Origin: Scalesia atractyloides
Taxonomy: Eukaryota; Streptophyta; Magnoliopsida; Asterales; Asteraceae
Assembly: GCA_947069175.1 (NCBI GenBank)
Contig: CAMTDV010000017.1
Coordinates: 46,509,137 to 46,573,136, forward strand
Reading direction: 5' to 3'
Length of the DNA: 64,000 nucleotides
Position 1 is the stretch's first letter. Each line of letters opens with the position of its first letter. Made by a program: the position numbers and the translations under genes. Positions 20,796 through 31,488 of the stretch are shown in pieces. Below the pieces are notes generated by a model. The model had not been told where the DNA came from, did no database searches, and saw only the letters and a program-made list of their open reading frames with translations.

Positions 20796-21952
20796 TCTTC
20801 GAATGATAGAAGCTAGTGATCACTTGATATCCATCAATTCAAGCTCTTCTTCGTCCACCTGATCGTAGTCTTCGGCGGTCATCTCGGGATTGCCGATCTT
20901 TCCAGCTACAAGACTTTCATACGATTCTAGAACTGTGGCGAGAAGTGACATGTGTTGTTTTGCAACTTGCTCAGGAAAACACTGTTTAGATTCACAGCAA
21001 TGTTACATTTGTACACATTTGGATCAGAATTTGTTTGTTGGTTCTGATTTGCTTGACTCTGATGAGATGAATTTGAACCAATGCTTGAGAACGAAGAATT
21101 TTGTGGACTTTGATCATATTGAGGATATGATTGGTTCTGGTTCTGTGGAGAAGAATTCATGTTTGCATTGAATGCTCCCTAAATCTTTGGACTTGAAATG
21201 TTGTCATGCATTCCGGTTTTGTAATACAGACCAACATCTTGAAGAACATTCGCATTTTTAGATTTTGCGATCTTTAGAAGTTCCATTTCATGGCCTTCGA
21301 GTTTATCTATAAATGTTGACACCTTGAAGAATTCCCATTTTTCACTTTCCTTCAGAACCATAAGATAAGTACTCCACTCTCCATCTAGTAGAGCGTCTGC
21401 AAGCTTGTTGATGTACTCTTGTTCCGTCTTCTCAAGACCGTGTCTTCGCATTTGGACTTTAAGATGACAAAAACGTTCAATCATCTGCTTCATAGTCTCA
21501 CCCTTCAGCATGTTAAAGATATCGAACTCTTTCGTGATGAGAGCTTTCTTGCTCTTGATCATCTCCGCGCTTCCTTGATACTTCTTTTGAAGCAATAGCC
21601 AGAGTTCTCTTGCAGTCGTGTATTCTGGTAGCAAGACGAGAATATCTTCTTTAAAGGATTGTTGTATAAGACTGATCATCTTTTTCTCAGCAATATATTA
21701 TTCTTTCTGTGTCGTCGAGTATTTGTATTTCTCCAAAACTTGCTGATGTTCGTCCAACGGAACTGTATAACCTCTCTCGATCGACACCTAGCCTAGGAAA
21801 TGCATGGCTTGAACCCAATATGTAAACTTCTCTTTCCATCCTTCATACTCGTCCATACTCATTAGATTTGGCGGTTTAACAGTCGTACCCATCTCGTTGT
21901 CTAGATTGACTTGTTGGATCACATTGGCATTTGACGAACACACTCCAGACAT
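20796..21952 (-). pseudogene. Element B gag N-terminal capsid-like domain
   Basis: From the ATG at 21952 (MSGVCSSNANV) the minus strand encodes NEMGTTVKPPNLMSMDEYEG and KEKFTYWVQAM, then in-frame stops near 21785 and 21700. Frame 21179-21679 continues with ISLIQQSFKEDILVLLPEY, LWLLLQKKYQGSAEM and GETMKQMIERFCHLKVQ, the copia gag (UBN2) signature shared with A. Frame 20927-21160 is Gln/Asn/Ser-rich. The next part, to 20796, joins the knuckle frame after shifts near 20820 and 20970. Confidence 0.82.
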
Positions 21953-22039
21953 ATAAGCTCTTTGATATCATCCATCGTGAATAACGAGACTCGTACGCTG
22001 AAAACACTTGAAAACTTTTGAAAATTTTAAAATTACTAC

Positions 22040-22446
22040 AAGTTCGGTCGAACTTGTAGCTAGAATGAAGAATTCTCAGATTTAAACACAAGTTTGGTCG
22101 AACTTGTGATTTTTTTGTTTTGAAAAATTTCCTTGGAACTTCGGTCGAAGTTGTTTAAAGAAATTTATATGATTTTTACAAGTACGGGCGAACTTGACTA
22201 AAATTTTTCTTGAATTTTGTCAAGTTCGGTCGAACTTGACAGAAAATCATGAAGTTTTAGTAAGTTCGAGCGAACTTAGCAATAAATCCTTCAAAACACC
22301 TCAAGTTGAGCGAACTAGGTAAAAAATCATAGAAAAAGTGAGTTTTTAGCACAAGTGCGGTCGAACTTGGCTAACAAGTTCGATGATTAGGGTTTTGCAA
22401 AACATGGTTTTTTTTTAAATTTTGACATCAATTCGGTTGAATTTGG
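22040..22446 (-). repeat. Periodic palindrome array in the leader of B
   Basis: Copies start (plus coordinates) at about 22040, 22089, 22137, 22179, 22221, 22261, 22302, 22352, 22375 (half) and 22429, mostly 40-50 bp apart. The copy at 22137-22152 reads AACTTCGGTCGAAGTT: both arms differ from the consensus at the paired position, so symmetry is kept. Confidence 0.9.
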
Positions 22447-22617
22447 TCTCCAATTTTTCAAGGGTTTATCTTTGTTGTATTTTACATGATATATTCAAAA
22501 TTGAAAAGATTTTGACCGTGAATTCTTCATTTTTTATGAAAAAGTAATGAAAAATAGAAGAATGGAGATGAAATAGAAGTGTTCTTGTCTTGATTACTAT
22601 TAAATCAGGCTGTTCTA

Positions 22618-22629
22618 GCTCTGATACCA
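22618..22629 (-). promoter_or_regulatory. Primer-binding site of element B
   Basis: On the minus strand, TGGTATCAGAGC lies two bases inside the 5' LTR end, the initiator Met-tRNA type seen also in A. Confidence 0.88.
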
Positions 22630-22631
22630 CT

Positions 22632-23008
22632 TGTAGGACCGATCCTCAATTCTAAGGAACCTAAATTTGATATCTATTGTCCATAATAGCGGAAATATTA
22701 TGACAAGTTTACCAATAGACAAGAATTAATCAGTTAAACGTTAATTTTATTGATGTAACAGTCAAAAATCCATATTGGCAGAGCTTCGCCTCCAAAATGC
22801 CAAAGTTACAAATGAGGACAACAAGCTAGCTATTTATAGATAGCCAAGTTCGTTGGAATAGGAGCATGAGTTCGCCCGAACTTGACACTAGAAACTCCAT
22901 GGGCGAACTTGTCATCCATTTACATAAATACTTCATTTAGCTAGCCTATCTAACTCTATACTATACAGACTCGATATAAAACTAAGACATAGACATTATG
23001 CACCAACA
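22632..23008 (-). repeat. 5' LTR of element B
   Basis: This 377-bp LTR carries, in element direction, a palindrome copy (about 22867-22884) upstream of the TATA box TCTATAAATAG (22830-22840). A GAGGCGAAGCTCTG motif shared with the LTR of A lies downstream of the TATA box. Confidence 0.92.
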
Positions 23009-23836
23009 TCGAGCCTCCACTATCTACATACCATAAACTATCAAGGCAAGTAGAAGCTCCCTGCACATTAGTAAACAATCAGTTCAGGTGGGTCTCCAAA
23101 GCCAAAATGGCTTTGGACGGGGTCACAGACATATCAGTTTCAACATTTTGTACATGAGGAATGGTTTGAATGGGTTTTTGCAACCACTGTTGAGTGCCAA
23201 TTCCTATCAACTGCTCATAACTATGAGGATACCTATTAACCCTTGGCTTAGAAGGCCTTTTGTAAGCCTCATAATTTTGTGGAACCTTTTGATACAAGGG
23301 TTGATCATATCCTCTTGGGTACTTATTAGCAGCTGGTGCATCTGTTATCTGAACTTCTCTTTGAGCAGTGGTTAGGGCCTTGGTAACAGATGTTTGGACT
23401 TGGTAAACTTTTGCTTTGATTTTTCAATATTTGAACTCTCAAGATTTTTAGATTTATATTCTTATCTTTTTTAATCAAAATTTTGAATATAGACACACTC
23501 TTGAGTTTTGTGGTTCGTTTTACCACAAATGATGCAGCTTGAAGAATCAGGTATTACATTTGCTTTGCTAATGTCATAGGTTTTTAGAAGAAAACAGTTT
23601 TGAGTTACATGATTCTTCTTTTCACATAAATCACAAAACAAATTTTTGACCTTTTCTTTCTTCTTTCCTTTCTCAGACTTCTTTTCAGTAGATGCTATAA
23701 CATCTGCTGGAAGATCCTTGATTGGAATAACTCTTGCTTTTGTGCTTTGACACCTTCAATGGTTGAGAAATCCATTGGTTTAAAGTTTTCAAGAATTCCG
23801 CGCTCATCAGATCATGTGGGTTTAATTTGATATTTT
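23009..23836 (-). pseudogene. Copia element C: gag knuckles two and three, and protease start
   Basis: In element direction: CDLCEKKNHVTQNC (about 23593-23634) and CIICGKTNHKTQEC (about 23497-23541), two further zinc knuckles, then Ser/Tyr/Pro-rich sequence, and WYVDSGGSR at about 23015-23040, the protease active site, cut by element B. Protease continues on the other side of B at 8652 (HMRG-type sequence). The frames are broken by several shifts. Confidence 0.78.
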
Positions 23837-24023
23837 TGTAACATCCGTCAAAAACCGGATTTCACCAAACCCGCTTCGTTTATTAACCGAGCAATCAGTT
23901 AAAAATTTTCGTTGCGTATTTAATGCCCAAATTAATTTTAAACGATACATAATTAATAAGTATATTGGAATATAAAAGTTATGTTTGAAAAAGTATTAAA
24001 AATAGTGGTTTAAAAATAAAATG

Positions 24024-24106
24024 AGGCTGCCGAACTCGAACCCGGGTCAGCCGGGTTGTGAACTCCAAAGACTTAACACTCACACGCATAACCACTCCGC
24101 CACCTG
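24024..24106 (-). other. tRNA-like unit a in 5' LTR of D (Ser/Leu-like)
   Basis: On the minus strand, TGGCGGAGTGGTTA resembles an A box/D arm and GGGTTCGAGTTCGG a B box, with a long stretch between as in tRNAs with a long variable arm. The 3' LTR copy keeps a perfect T stem (CCGGG/CCCGG around TTCGAGT). The acceptor stem does not pair well. TTTTATTTTT follows directly, a Pol III-type terminator. It is not a normal tRNA gene. Confidence 0.65.
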
Positions 24107-24957
24107 TTGTTTTTCTGTCAACTCTAGGAAACAAATAAATCTTATCCACAAACATAAATCAACCGGTTACGCCAACTGTAACTGAACTCGGTTATCAAAC
24201 GCTCAAAGACGATCTGAATACTCGCGGTTCACTGAGTATAACCGATATACCGACGTTTTCAATCAAGTTGCTTTGAATGAACTTGAATTCTAGAAGTGGA
24301 TCGGTTTTTTAACCGAAAATCTTCAATTCCAGTTTTACTTCCATCTTTGTACTCCTTCACGACTCAAACATAATCTACAGACTTTCAATTACATTTTCGC
24401 TCAAGTTTCAGTCCGCCGGAGAATCAAATTTTACTCGCCGGAGAGTTTCTGCAAGTCGCCGGAAAACCGGGACTTTCATCTACACGGTAATTACCTCAAT
24501 GTTTCTGTTTCATTCCATTATAAGACGAATTCTAACACCATTTCATCGATCAGAATCCATCCCAGGCGATATAGCCGGAATATTCAACCTTCGCCGGAAA
24601 ATCTCTGAAATTTCTGATATCGCACTGTGAATCGGTATAACCCTTCAAACTCCTGTCAATCCTTGTTTAAGTAACTCAGTTTCATAAATAATCGAGCAGA
24701 ACTATTAATTAATCCTAACAGCCGAAGTTCACTATCGGAGCCGAAGGACCTCTGCCAGAGTTCTGTGAAAGACACGGATCGGTACCTCCTTTCCCCCAAA
24801 CTCTCTCCATACATTTCCTTTCAATTACTATTAATGTTTGAAAATCAAATTAGACATAAATCAGTCGAAACATTCGGACTTTGTTTTTCTGGGTAAAGTT
24901 AACGAAGAAGACGAAGGCAGGTTATAATATAAGTTTAATTAAAATCAGTTTATGAAC

Positions 24958-25037
24958 GGGTTAGACACACAGTCCAGCGGTGGACTGTGTGCGAACAAAT
25001 ACACATACACGTCGGGAGTTCGATTCCTGTCCCAACC
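24958..25037 (+). other. tRNA-like unit b in 5' LTR of D
   Basis: GGTTAG at the start pairs with CCAACC at the end as an acceptor-like stem (one mismatch). AGTCCAGCGGTGG is A-box-like and GAGTTCGATTCC is B-box-like. The D-arm region forms an 11-bp perfect hairpin (arm CACACAGTCCA, loop GCGG). Eight T residues follow at 25060-25067. Confidence 0.62.
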
Positions 25038-25129
25038 TCATGCGCTGTAATAAAATGCCTTTTTTTTAAAACTGAACCGGGTTAACTCCGTTAGATGTTA
25101 AGTATAATAAAAATCTGTATTTAAACCAA

Positions 25130-25200
25130 GTTAGACACACAGTCCAGCGGTGGACTGTGTGTAACATTAAGTCACAGGTCCCGGGTTCGAGACCTGTTGA
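25130..25200 (+). other. tRNA-like unit c in 5' LTR of D
   Basis: A diverged copy of unit b: same GTTAGACACACAGTCCAGCG start and 11-bp hairpin, then GGGTTCGAGACC as B box. Five T residues follow at 25229-25233. The acceptor stem is poor. Confidence 0.6.
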
Positions 25201-25297
25201 CGACACCGGTCCGATACATTTAAAACCCTTTTTAAAAATAAATAATTTCCGGATTAATTGAATTAGTGTATAAATATAATTAAAAACAGAAATATTT

Positions 25298-25373
25298 CGG
25301 GTTAGACACGTAGCTCAGTTGGTAGAGCTGCGTGCACGCGAACGGGAGGTCTCGGGTTCGAGCCTCACCCGGC
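25298..25373 (+). other. tRNA-like unit d in 5' LTR of D
   Basis: The best A and B boxes of the set: TAGCTCAGTTGG with GCTC/GAGC D stem, and GGGTTCGAGCCTC. CGGGT and ACCCG can pair as an acceptor-like stem. No normal anticodon arm can be drawn. Six T residues follow at 25447-25452. Confidence 0.68.
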
Positions 25374-25397
25374 TCATACACTTACACAATAAAACCG

Positions 25398-25445
25398 GTC
25401 AACAAGTCAACGGTCAACGGTCAAGTCAACGGTCAAAAAGTCAAC
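25398..25445 (-). promoter_or_regulatory. Cluster of seven W-box motifs in 5' LTR of D
   Basis: The plus strand has seven GTCAA motifs in 48 bp (CAAGTCAACGGTCAACGGTC and neighbours). On the minus strand each is TTGACC or TTGACT, the W-box core bound by WRKY factors. Binding is inferred. Confidence 0.6.
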
Positions 25446-25956
25446 ATTTTTTATTATTTTTATTTATTTATTTTATTTAAAAATCAATTAAAAATACTTA
25501 AAAATAACATTTTTAAGGTTAGAAAATAGCCTAAAACTCACAAAAATATATCCAAAAATTCTATTAAAGTTGTTAATAAAATCCATTTATTTACCTTACT
25601 TTTCTTTATTAATTAGGTTAGTTATTCCTCGACGATCAATCCTCTAAACTCGTGCGCATTCATCATCATTCACCGAACGCACCCACTGTGAGTGAATCTC
25701 TACAAATTCCCCGTTTAAATCACGTTTTTGGGGTGTATCATGTGTCTTACTATTTATTATATTTAAATCATTGTGCATACATCATATCATGAAGAAATGT
25801 GTATCCTGCCTGTGTAAACTGTTTGTGTGATTACTGTGTAGATTTAAGTTATTATTTTCAGTACATGCAATTTCATAGGCCGCCGCTCCCCATTACATTA
25901 TGAGCGTTGAGCATGTTCCCCATTACATTATGAGCGTGAACCTGGTGTGCCAACAT

Positions 25957-26187
25957 ACGATCGGCTCCGTTTGATTGAGCCTTGATCGCACAGACATTTT
26001 CATTTTCATTACATGCAATACGATCGGCTCCGTTTGATTGAGCCTTGATCGCACAGACATTTTCATTTTCAGTACATGCAATACGATCGGCTCCGTTTGA
26101 TTGAGCCTTGATCGCACAGACATTCTTCATTTTCAGTACATGCAATACGATCGGCTCCGTTTGATTGAGCCTTGATCGCACAGTTTC
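25957..26187 (+). repeat. 63-bp tandem repeat in 5' LTR of D
   Basis: Four units start at 25957, 26020, 26083 and 26147, each with CGATCGGCTCCGTTTGATTG and a GGCTC/GAGCC inverted pair. The unit length of 63 makes the reverse strand open for about 100 codons, but nothing suggests a real protein. From 26200 to 26400 the LTR is TTG-rich low complexity. Confidence 0.88.
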
Positions 26188-26732
26188 ATTTATGTTATAT
26201 ATTTATGCAAGTTGATATGTTATTGTATGCTGTTGGTTTGTTAATGTATGTTATTGTTTGTTGTTGTTTGATATCGTATACTAATGGTTGTGATTGTATG
26301 CTGTTGGTTTGTGAATGTATGTTATTGTTTGTTGTTGTTTGTTATTGTAAGCTAATTGTTGTTGTTGTATGTTTATTTACGTTTGTTCATATATGAATAT
26401 TGCACAATTTTTCCATATTAAATACAACCAGAAATAAATAATAAATGTTTTCTAACAAGGTTCACTCGCCAACTTTTTGTTGATCCAAAAACCATTTTTA
26501 CATATGATACAGGTGAACAGGATGAAGCAAGGAAAACATAGGAAATTGCCTTAGAAGAAAAATAATGAAGTTTAGAAGGATGAATAGAACATGTTGTATT
26601 TGTTTGATATGATTGTATGATCTCTTTTAAATTGAAATAATAAATATGAAACATTATAATAAATGTCATGAGCTTTGATGATAACCCAATCATGCCCCGA
26701 TCACCTTTTCCGCTGCGGGTCGGGGTGTGACA

Positions 26733-27572
26733 GATTGGTATCAGAGCCATGACTATAGGGATATAGGATAGGTTATTAGACCCTTAGAGCCTATACTATA
26801 GTTGACTAGATTTTAATTGTTTATGTGGTTACATGCAAACTTATGATATTTATTTCTTTCATATTTATTACATACACAAATGCATGCAAATATTTCCAAT
26901 ATTACATTTTGTGATACATAGTGAATTATACTTGCAGTCAAACATACATACTTACATACATATTCATCATACATGTTACAATATTCACATATTCAAATCA
27001 TATTCATACTTCCGCTATTCAAGATTTTGTCGCATTTTTCATTTTTCAAATCTCATCAAAGTGAGTTCTGCGACGGGCATGTAGTAACTGTAAGGGTACA
27101 AGTACCGGCAGTCGGAACGTCCTGTCTAGGTTGGCATTCGTATAAATCCAATATAACGGACCAGTTTGCCTACCTGGGGACTAACGATGAGAGTACGAAG
27201 GACCTATTAGGCCAAAGCATGCCACACCAAACGCCGTTCGAACTAACCCCACTTTGAGGTGTCACCGTGTCCACACCTGGACACATTCTGAATATCATAC
27301 GTTACATATTTCTCGATTTTCTCCGGGTTTTAGTGTACGTAACCAGGCTAACACATGCGAACCATATGAAAAACCCGGTATTCATGGGGGCCCACATGAT
27401 TACGAAGGTGAAGTATGGCGGCATGCAAGGCCCAATTACGAGCAAAGCCCAAGACATCCTATGGGTGTAGTAGATTTATTTTGCTATGTTTATTTTATGA
27501 ATGTTCATTCCTAAATACGACACATGATCCCAAAAGCATCCAACTCATACTCTTGATATGTATTCCTTGTAG
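26733..27572 (+). other. Primer-binding site and leader of element D
   Basis: TGGTATCAGAGCC at 26736-26748 is the primer-binding site (initiator Met-tRNA type). The following 820 bp before the gag start hold no supported gene; short frames here overlap in several phases and lack family resemblance. Confidence 0.75.
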
Positions 27573-28957
27573 ATGTCTTCTAGCCTCGCTCATAGGAAGA
27601 TGAGATCAAGAAAAGCCCGCGAGCGCATGGCTGCCCTAATCGCTCAACAAATGGCTGCCGTAATACCCAACATTATAGTCCAAGTCCAACAAGCCCTTAC
27701 CGCTAATCCCGTCAATCAAGAAGTTCCAAATGTTGTTAACCTTCCCCAAATACCACTAAATGCACTTACAAGCATTTCAAATCCTGCGACCTTACAAAAT
27801 ACGAAAGGACTGAAGGTGTCACCGCTCTTCTCTATTGGTTTGAAGAAATGGAAAACATTTTTCTAACTTGCGATTGCCCCGATGATCGCAAAGTGCGATA
27901 TGCTACTGGTCGTTTATTTGGAATAGCACTTACTTGGTGGAATACAGAGAAGGCCAAACGGGGTGTTGAAGATACTATGACTCTGACTTGGGAAGAGTTG
28001 AAAGAAATCATGACAAGACGGTTTTGCCCAAGGAGCGAAATCAAGAAATTAGAGGATGAGTTCTATTCGTTGAAACAAAAGGAAGGCGACCACACTACAT
28101 ACAACAAGAGATTCCTCCAGTTAAATCAAATGGTTCCCAACTTATTCACTCCCCACTACCGTTTGATCGAGCACTACATTCAAAGTCTTCCTTCAAAGAT
28201 TCAAGACTCTGTAATAAGTACCACACCTGCAACCTTGGAAGCAGCAATGGAGTTAGCTACAGAGCTCACCGAGAACCGAATCCGGAACAAAGACTTCAAG
28301 GAGGAGAAGAAGAAGGATAAAGCATCGACTGAAATCTCCGACTACACCCAAACCGAATCCCCTTCTCAACCCATTTTCAAGAGGGAACGAGATGAGCAAC
28401 TTTTCGCTGTCACCCAACGCAACCAACCAGCCTTACAAGCCGTACCCCTTCAAGCTATCCCAATCACTCAAGTAGCACCCAACTCAACCTACCCAAATAA
28501 GAAACCTTACCTTGGACCTCACCCTCGATGTAACACCTGTTTTTATCACCATCCATCTACCGTGCTTTGTCGACTATGTGCGAGTTGTGGACGCTATGGT
28601 CATTTGAGCAAGGTTTGCCGCACCCCTCAAAACCAAACCTCACCCCCTACTCAAAGCATGATCCAAACATATCAACAACCCCAATACCCCATGTTCCCAT
28701 ATGTTCGAGCTTGTTTCAATTGTGGCGACCCTACCCACTTTAGAAACATGTGCCCTCAATTGGTTAACATCATAAACGCCCAAGCTCAAGCAAACCCAGT
28801 TAACCAAGCAAAACAAGAAAACCCAACCACTAGGCCACTAGCAAGAGGAAGAGTTTTCAACATCAACGCCAATCCTGTTGAAGATAATGACGGCTCAAAC
28901 GAAAACACGCAACTAGTCCCCTTCACCAACAATCAAGATTCAACTCCAACTGCTTAG
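27573..28957 (+). pseudogene. Element D gag (gypsy type, three Cys/His clusters), one frameshift
   Basis: The frame starts MSSSLAHRKMRSRKARERMA and runs to a one-base shift near 27800. The second frame (27848-28957; its alternative phase upstream reads ERTEGVTALLYWFEEMENIF) has the retrotransposon gag core (GRLFGIALTWWNTEKAKRG, TWEELKEIMTRRFCP, KLEDEFYSLKQKEGDHTTYN). The C-terminus has CNTCFYHHPSTVLCRLC, CASCGRYGHLSKVC and CFNCGDPTHFRNMC, the last two complete CX2CX4HX4C knuckles. It ends in a normal stop with no pol after it. Gag may assemble and package D RNA using enzymes from another element (inference). Apart from the single shift the frame is intact, fitting recent activity. Confidence 0.88.
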
Positions 28958-29116
28958 TTTTATGTTTCCTCTATGTTATCTCAATTCTCACGTGTCTAAA
29001 TTTAAATTGGAAATTTATCCAAGGATTTAATGCAAATTATTATTTCAGTTTTGTTTTATACTCGTTGATTCAACATTCATACCATCATACATCTCAACGT
29101 ATTTCAATCTCATTAT

Positions 29117-30065
29117 TTAAAGAAGTTGGGCTGTGTCTCACTTCTACATAGACTAACCTCTCCATCACAACAAACGAGAGAGGGACTGTCATCATTCAAA
29201 CATGTATACTATCAGAATTATGACTCAGGCATTGTTTGTTGTGTTTATTTATGTTTTAGAGTCACATAGGACTAATCATAGCTTACTGATAAAACCAATG
29301 AAAATTTGACGAGAATATGGTGGATACGCCGCTGGTACTTCCTATATATAAGTATTCTTGTCAAAGGATCAGAGGCATTATCAGGCGGTTATGAGAAGTT
29401 CCATGTAGGATTTAGTAATGTTTTGGTTGAAATTTGTTTTACACTCACTGATTTAACATTCATATCAACTCATCATTTAAAGAAATTGGATTGTGTTCCA
29501 TTTTCTACATAGACTAAGCTCTCCATCATAACAAACGAGAGAGGTATTGTCATCATTCAAGGGCTCAAGCTTTGGTTGTTGTGTTTGTGTATGTTTTAGA
29601 GTCACATAGGACTAATCATAACTTACCGATAAAACCAATGAAAATTTGACAAGAATATGGTGGATACGCCGCTGGTACTTCCTATATATAAGTATTCTTG
29701 TCAAAGGATCAGAGGCATTATCAGGCGGTTATGAGAAGTTCCATGTAGGATTTGGTATTGTCTTGATTGAAGTTTGTGTTATACTCACTGATTTAGCATT
29801 TATATCATCTCATCCTTTAAAGGAATTGGATTGTGTCATCAATCCAACATGTATGCTATCAGAATTAGGACTCGGATATTGGTTGTTATGTTTATTTATG
29901 TTCTAGAGTCACATCATAGAACCAATCATAACTAACTGATAAAACCAATGAAAATTTGACAAGAATATGGTGGATACGCCACTGGTACTTCCTATATATA
30001 AGTATTCTTGCCAGAGGATCAGAGGCATTGTCAGGCGGTCATGAGAAGTTCCATGTAGGTTTTAG
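29117..30065 (+). repeat. Triplicated 300-340-bp repeat between gag and the 3' LTR of D
   Basis: Three imperfect direct copies (about 29117-29470, 29471-29810, 29811-30065) each carry an almost identical segment with GGTGGATACGCCGCTGGTAC and TTCCTATATATAAG (TATA-like) at about 29318, 29658 and 29968. The same segment occurs in both LTRs of E. Small frames of 68 and 86 codons inside the copies are by-products of the repeat. Confidence 0.88.
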
Positions 30066-30339
30066 TATTAGAAGTTTATTTTAGGATATAATCTAATCTT
30101 TCAAACGTACCCAAACTCATATGCATAACATCATACTTAGTCGATCAACTCTGTGTATCCATGTTCCGTATTCATACACTTTAGGCAACAAAAAGCGATT
30201 CCGGTAGCAGGGTATTCAACCCTTACAAGGAACGTTACCGCCTCAAACAAAATTTAAACTCTTACTCTCTTCTAAGTATGTAATTGTCAAGTTAAAACAC
30301 CATCCTTTTTAGACAAATATGCCACTACTTAAATTTCGG

Positions 30340-30366
30340 GACGAAATTTCTAAAAGTAGGGGATAC
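30340..30366 (+). promoter_or_regulatory. Polypurine tract of element D
   Basis: CGGGACGAAATTTCTAAAAG followed by TAGGGGATAC abuts the 3' LTR. It is the same type as the tract of element E (minus strand, 40726-40760). Confidence 0.8.
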
Positions 30367-30553
30367 TATAACATCCGTCAAAAACCGGATTTCACCAAAC
30401 CCGCTTCGTTTATTAACCGAACAATCAGTTAAAAATTTTCGTTGCGTATTTAATGCCCAAATTAATTTTAAACGATACATAATTAATAAGTATATTGGAA
30501 TATAAAAGTTATGTTTAAAAAAGTATTAAAAATAGTGGTTTAAAAATAAAATG

Positions 30554-30637
30554 AGGCTGCCGGGACTCGAACCCGGGTCAGCCGGGTTGTGAACTCCAAA
30601 GACTTAACACTCACACGCATAACCACTCCGCCACCTG
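30554..30637 (-). other. tRNA-like unit a in 3' LTR of D
   Basis: Second copy of the Ser/Leu-like unit. It has the fuller T arm (CCGGG-TTCGAGT-CCCGG) that is damaged in the 5' LTR copy. Confidence 0.65.
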
Positions 30638-31488
30638 TTGTTTTTCTGTCAACTCTAGGAAACAAATAAATCTTATCCACAAACATAAATCAACCGGTTA
30701 CGCCAACTGTAACTGAACTCGGTTATCAAACGCTCAAAGACGATCTGAATACTCGCGGTTCACTGAGTATAACCGATATACCGACGTTTTCAATCAAGTT
30801 GCTTTGAATGAACTTGAATTCTAGAAGTGGATCGGTTTTTTAACCGAAAATCTTCAATTCCAGTTTTACTTCCATCTTTGTACTCCTTCACGACTCAAAC
30901 ATAATCTACAGACTTTCAATTACATTTTCGCTCAAGTTTCAGTCCGCCGGAGAATCAAATTTTACTCGCCGGAGAGTTTCTGCAAGTCGCCGGAAAACCG
31001 GGACTTTCATCTACACGGTAATTACCTCAATGTTTCTGTTTCATTCCATTATAAGACGAATTCTAACACCATTTCATCGATCAGAATCCATCCCAGGCGA
31101 TATAGCCGGAATATTCAACCTTCGCCGGAAAATCTCTGAAATTTCTGATATCGCACTGTGAATCGGTATAACCCTTCAAACTCCTGTCAATCCTTGTTTA
31201 AGTAACTCAGTTTCATAAATAATCGAGCAGAACTATTAATTAATCCTAACAGCCGAAGTTCACTATCGGAGCCGAAGGACCTCTGCCAGAGTTCTGTGAA
31301 AGACACGGATCGGTACCTCCTTTCCCCCAAACTCTCTCCATACATTTCCTTTCAATTACTATTAATGTTTGAAAATCAAATTAGACATAAATCAGTCGAA
31401 ACATTCGGACTTTGTTTTTCTGGGTAAAGTTAACGAAGAAGACGAAGGCAGGTTATAATATAAGTTTAATTAAAATCAGTTTATGAAC

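Larger units (their letters stand above)
8653..23008 (-). mobile_element. Copia element B with 3' accessory ORFs, nested in C
   Basis: This 14.36-kb element lies on the minus strand. LTRs at 22632-23008 (5') and 8653-9052 (3') share ends TGTTGGTGC...GTCCTACA in element orientation. Flanks are TCAAG (8648-8652) and TCGAG (23009-23013), a 5-bp duplication with one change. Order in element direction: leader with palindromes, gag with two knuckles, protease, integrase, RT, RNase H, a non-coding stretch, a second palindrome array, then accessory ORFs up to the 3' LTR. The large size, long gag and ORFs after pol recall the SIRE/Maximus lineage of plant copia; that assignment is inference. Confidence 0.9.
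23837..26732 (+). repeat. 5' LTR of element D
   Basis: This 2896-bp LTR starts TGTAACATCCG and ends GGGGTGTGACA. It contains, in order, one inverted tRNA-like unit, a gene-like CGCCGGA-rich stretch with a possible splice donor (CACGGTAATT, near 24484), three direct tRNA-like units, a W-box cluster, a 63-bp tandem repeat and a T/G-rich stretch. Confidence 0.93.

Noticed and set aside
25298..25373. Functional nuclear tRNA gene
   Set aside because: A and B boxes are good, but no normal anticodon arm or full acceptor stem can be drawn, and the unit repeats with the LTR.
25873..26181. Repetitive 102-codon protein on the minus strand (and its counterpart at 32405-32677)
   Set aside because: The openness comes from a tandem unit of 63 bp, a multiple of three; there is no start context and no family resemblance.
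29306..29906. Two similar small proteins (68 and 86 codons) in element D
   Set aside because: They are by-products of a non-coding direct repeat that carries a TATA-like segment.
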